In this document: positions 63,726 to 64,000 of the stretch, piece after piece | Numbering within the stretch: position 1 is the first letter of the stretch | How the letters are laid out: each line of letters starts with the position of its first letter | NCBI RefSeq assembly: GCF_035222485.1 | Contig: NC_085925.1 | Span: forward strand, 2,728,001 to 2,792,000 | Direction of reading: 5' to 3' | DNA length: 64,000 bases | Origin: Podospora pseudoanserina | Lineage: Eukaryota > Ascomycota > Sordariomycetes > Sordariales > Podosporaceae | Made by a program: the position numbers and the translations under genes | The notes under the pieces: model-generated | Database searches by the model: none | Seen by the model: only the letters and a program-made list of their open reading frames with translations | Told to the model about the DNA's origin: nothing

Positions 63726-64000
63726 ACTATTTTCCCCGCCCGGACGGATGTTCCCGTGATACTTTTGCAAGAAACCCGGAGTACTGACCAGTGGTTTGTA
63801 CACGGTTTGCTATAACGGAATGACGCGGGCGCTCCAGGTGCAAAAGAGGATCGTGGATTTTTATTCAGGAACAGCTACTGGCGGCGAAGGAGATGCGGAG
63901 AAGGATAGGATAGGATGGGCTGCCTGGTTGGTGGTGGTGGTCGTGTGGAAAAGGGTAGTGGAAAGTGTCCAAGTTCTGGGAGAAGCTGATGGTGGGACGA
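63726..64000. other. Upstream flank of the Clr5 gene
   Basis: Probable leader and promoter; no ATG in frame upstream of 63725. Nothing else seen before the window ends. Confidence 0.4.

Noticed and set aside
1-64000. tRNA, rRNA or CRISPR arrays
   Set aside because: Scanned for tRNA B-box-like 'ggttcgannnc' and for spaced direct repeats; partial matches (for example near 31050 and 25406) lack a foldable tRNA, and CRISPR is not expected in this organism.

Overview
The window looks like nuclear DNA of a filamentous ascomycete, most likely a sordariomycete and plausibly Sordariales. Genes sit on both strands. Introns are short (about 45-75 nt, one of 223 nt) with GTRNGT-type donors, CTRAC/CTAAC branch sites and AG acceptors. 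The protein families are typical of such fungi: HET domain, Helo-like/NACHT/ankyrin NLRs, a Clr5-domain protein, a fungal CTDK cyclin, a Tad1-type LINE and a pogo/Fot1-type transposon. Some repeats carry TpA-rich, RIP-like changes. All exon boundaries were derived by hand from reading frame and splice signals, so starts and short exons are the least certain parts.

Layout. 1-1.35 kb: decayed HET-domain gene running off the left edge. 1.8-8.6 kb: small genes, namely a three-exon hypothetical, an IFI6/IFI27-like membrane protein, a SAM methyltransferase, two small spliced hypotheticals and a 48-residue tail-anchored protein, with an AT-rich RIP-like patch near 7.1 kb. 9.1-12.4 kb: ESF1 (rRNA processing), tail to tail with a one-TM hypothetical. 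13.4-28 kb: allorecognition/transposon territory. It holds a decayed hydrolase-NACHT-ankyrin NLR, a LINE ORF2 piece lacking its 3' half, a complete Helo-NACHT-ANK-ZZ NLR (18.9-22.6 kb), small Q/N-rich reading frames, a shortened pogo-like element and a LINE ORF1 piece. 28.9-34.8 kb: a coiled-coil frame, a divergent pair of long helical proteins, and a ricin-B lectin. 35-45 kb: HAD-type terpene cyclase-like enzyme, GPI-type cupredoxin, a hypothetical and a 1242-residue TPR-CHAT peptidase. 46.8-64 kb: mostly housekeeping and secreted functions, namely an acidic hypothetical with an in-frame stop, AFG1 ATPase, a DUF1295/ICMT-fold membrane protein, M28 leucine aminopeptidase, a phospholipase D-family protein, a membrane hypothetical, a CTK2-like cyclin and a Clr5-domain protein.

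How the parts may work together. Between 0 and 45 kb there is an unusual density of self/non-self and cell-death-type genes (HET, two NLRs, CHAT peptidase, lectin, helical pair) mixed with transposon debris, with ESF1 as an island of core function. The rest is conventional. The best candidates for something undescribed are the divergent helical pair (29.5-33.6 kb), possibly with the nearby CHAT peptidase. A second is the recurrence of single in-frame UAG codons in frames that stay protein-like on both sides, most clearly after the CTK2-like cyclin.
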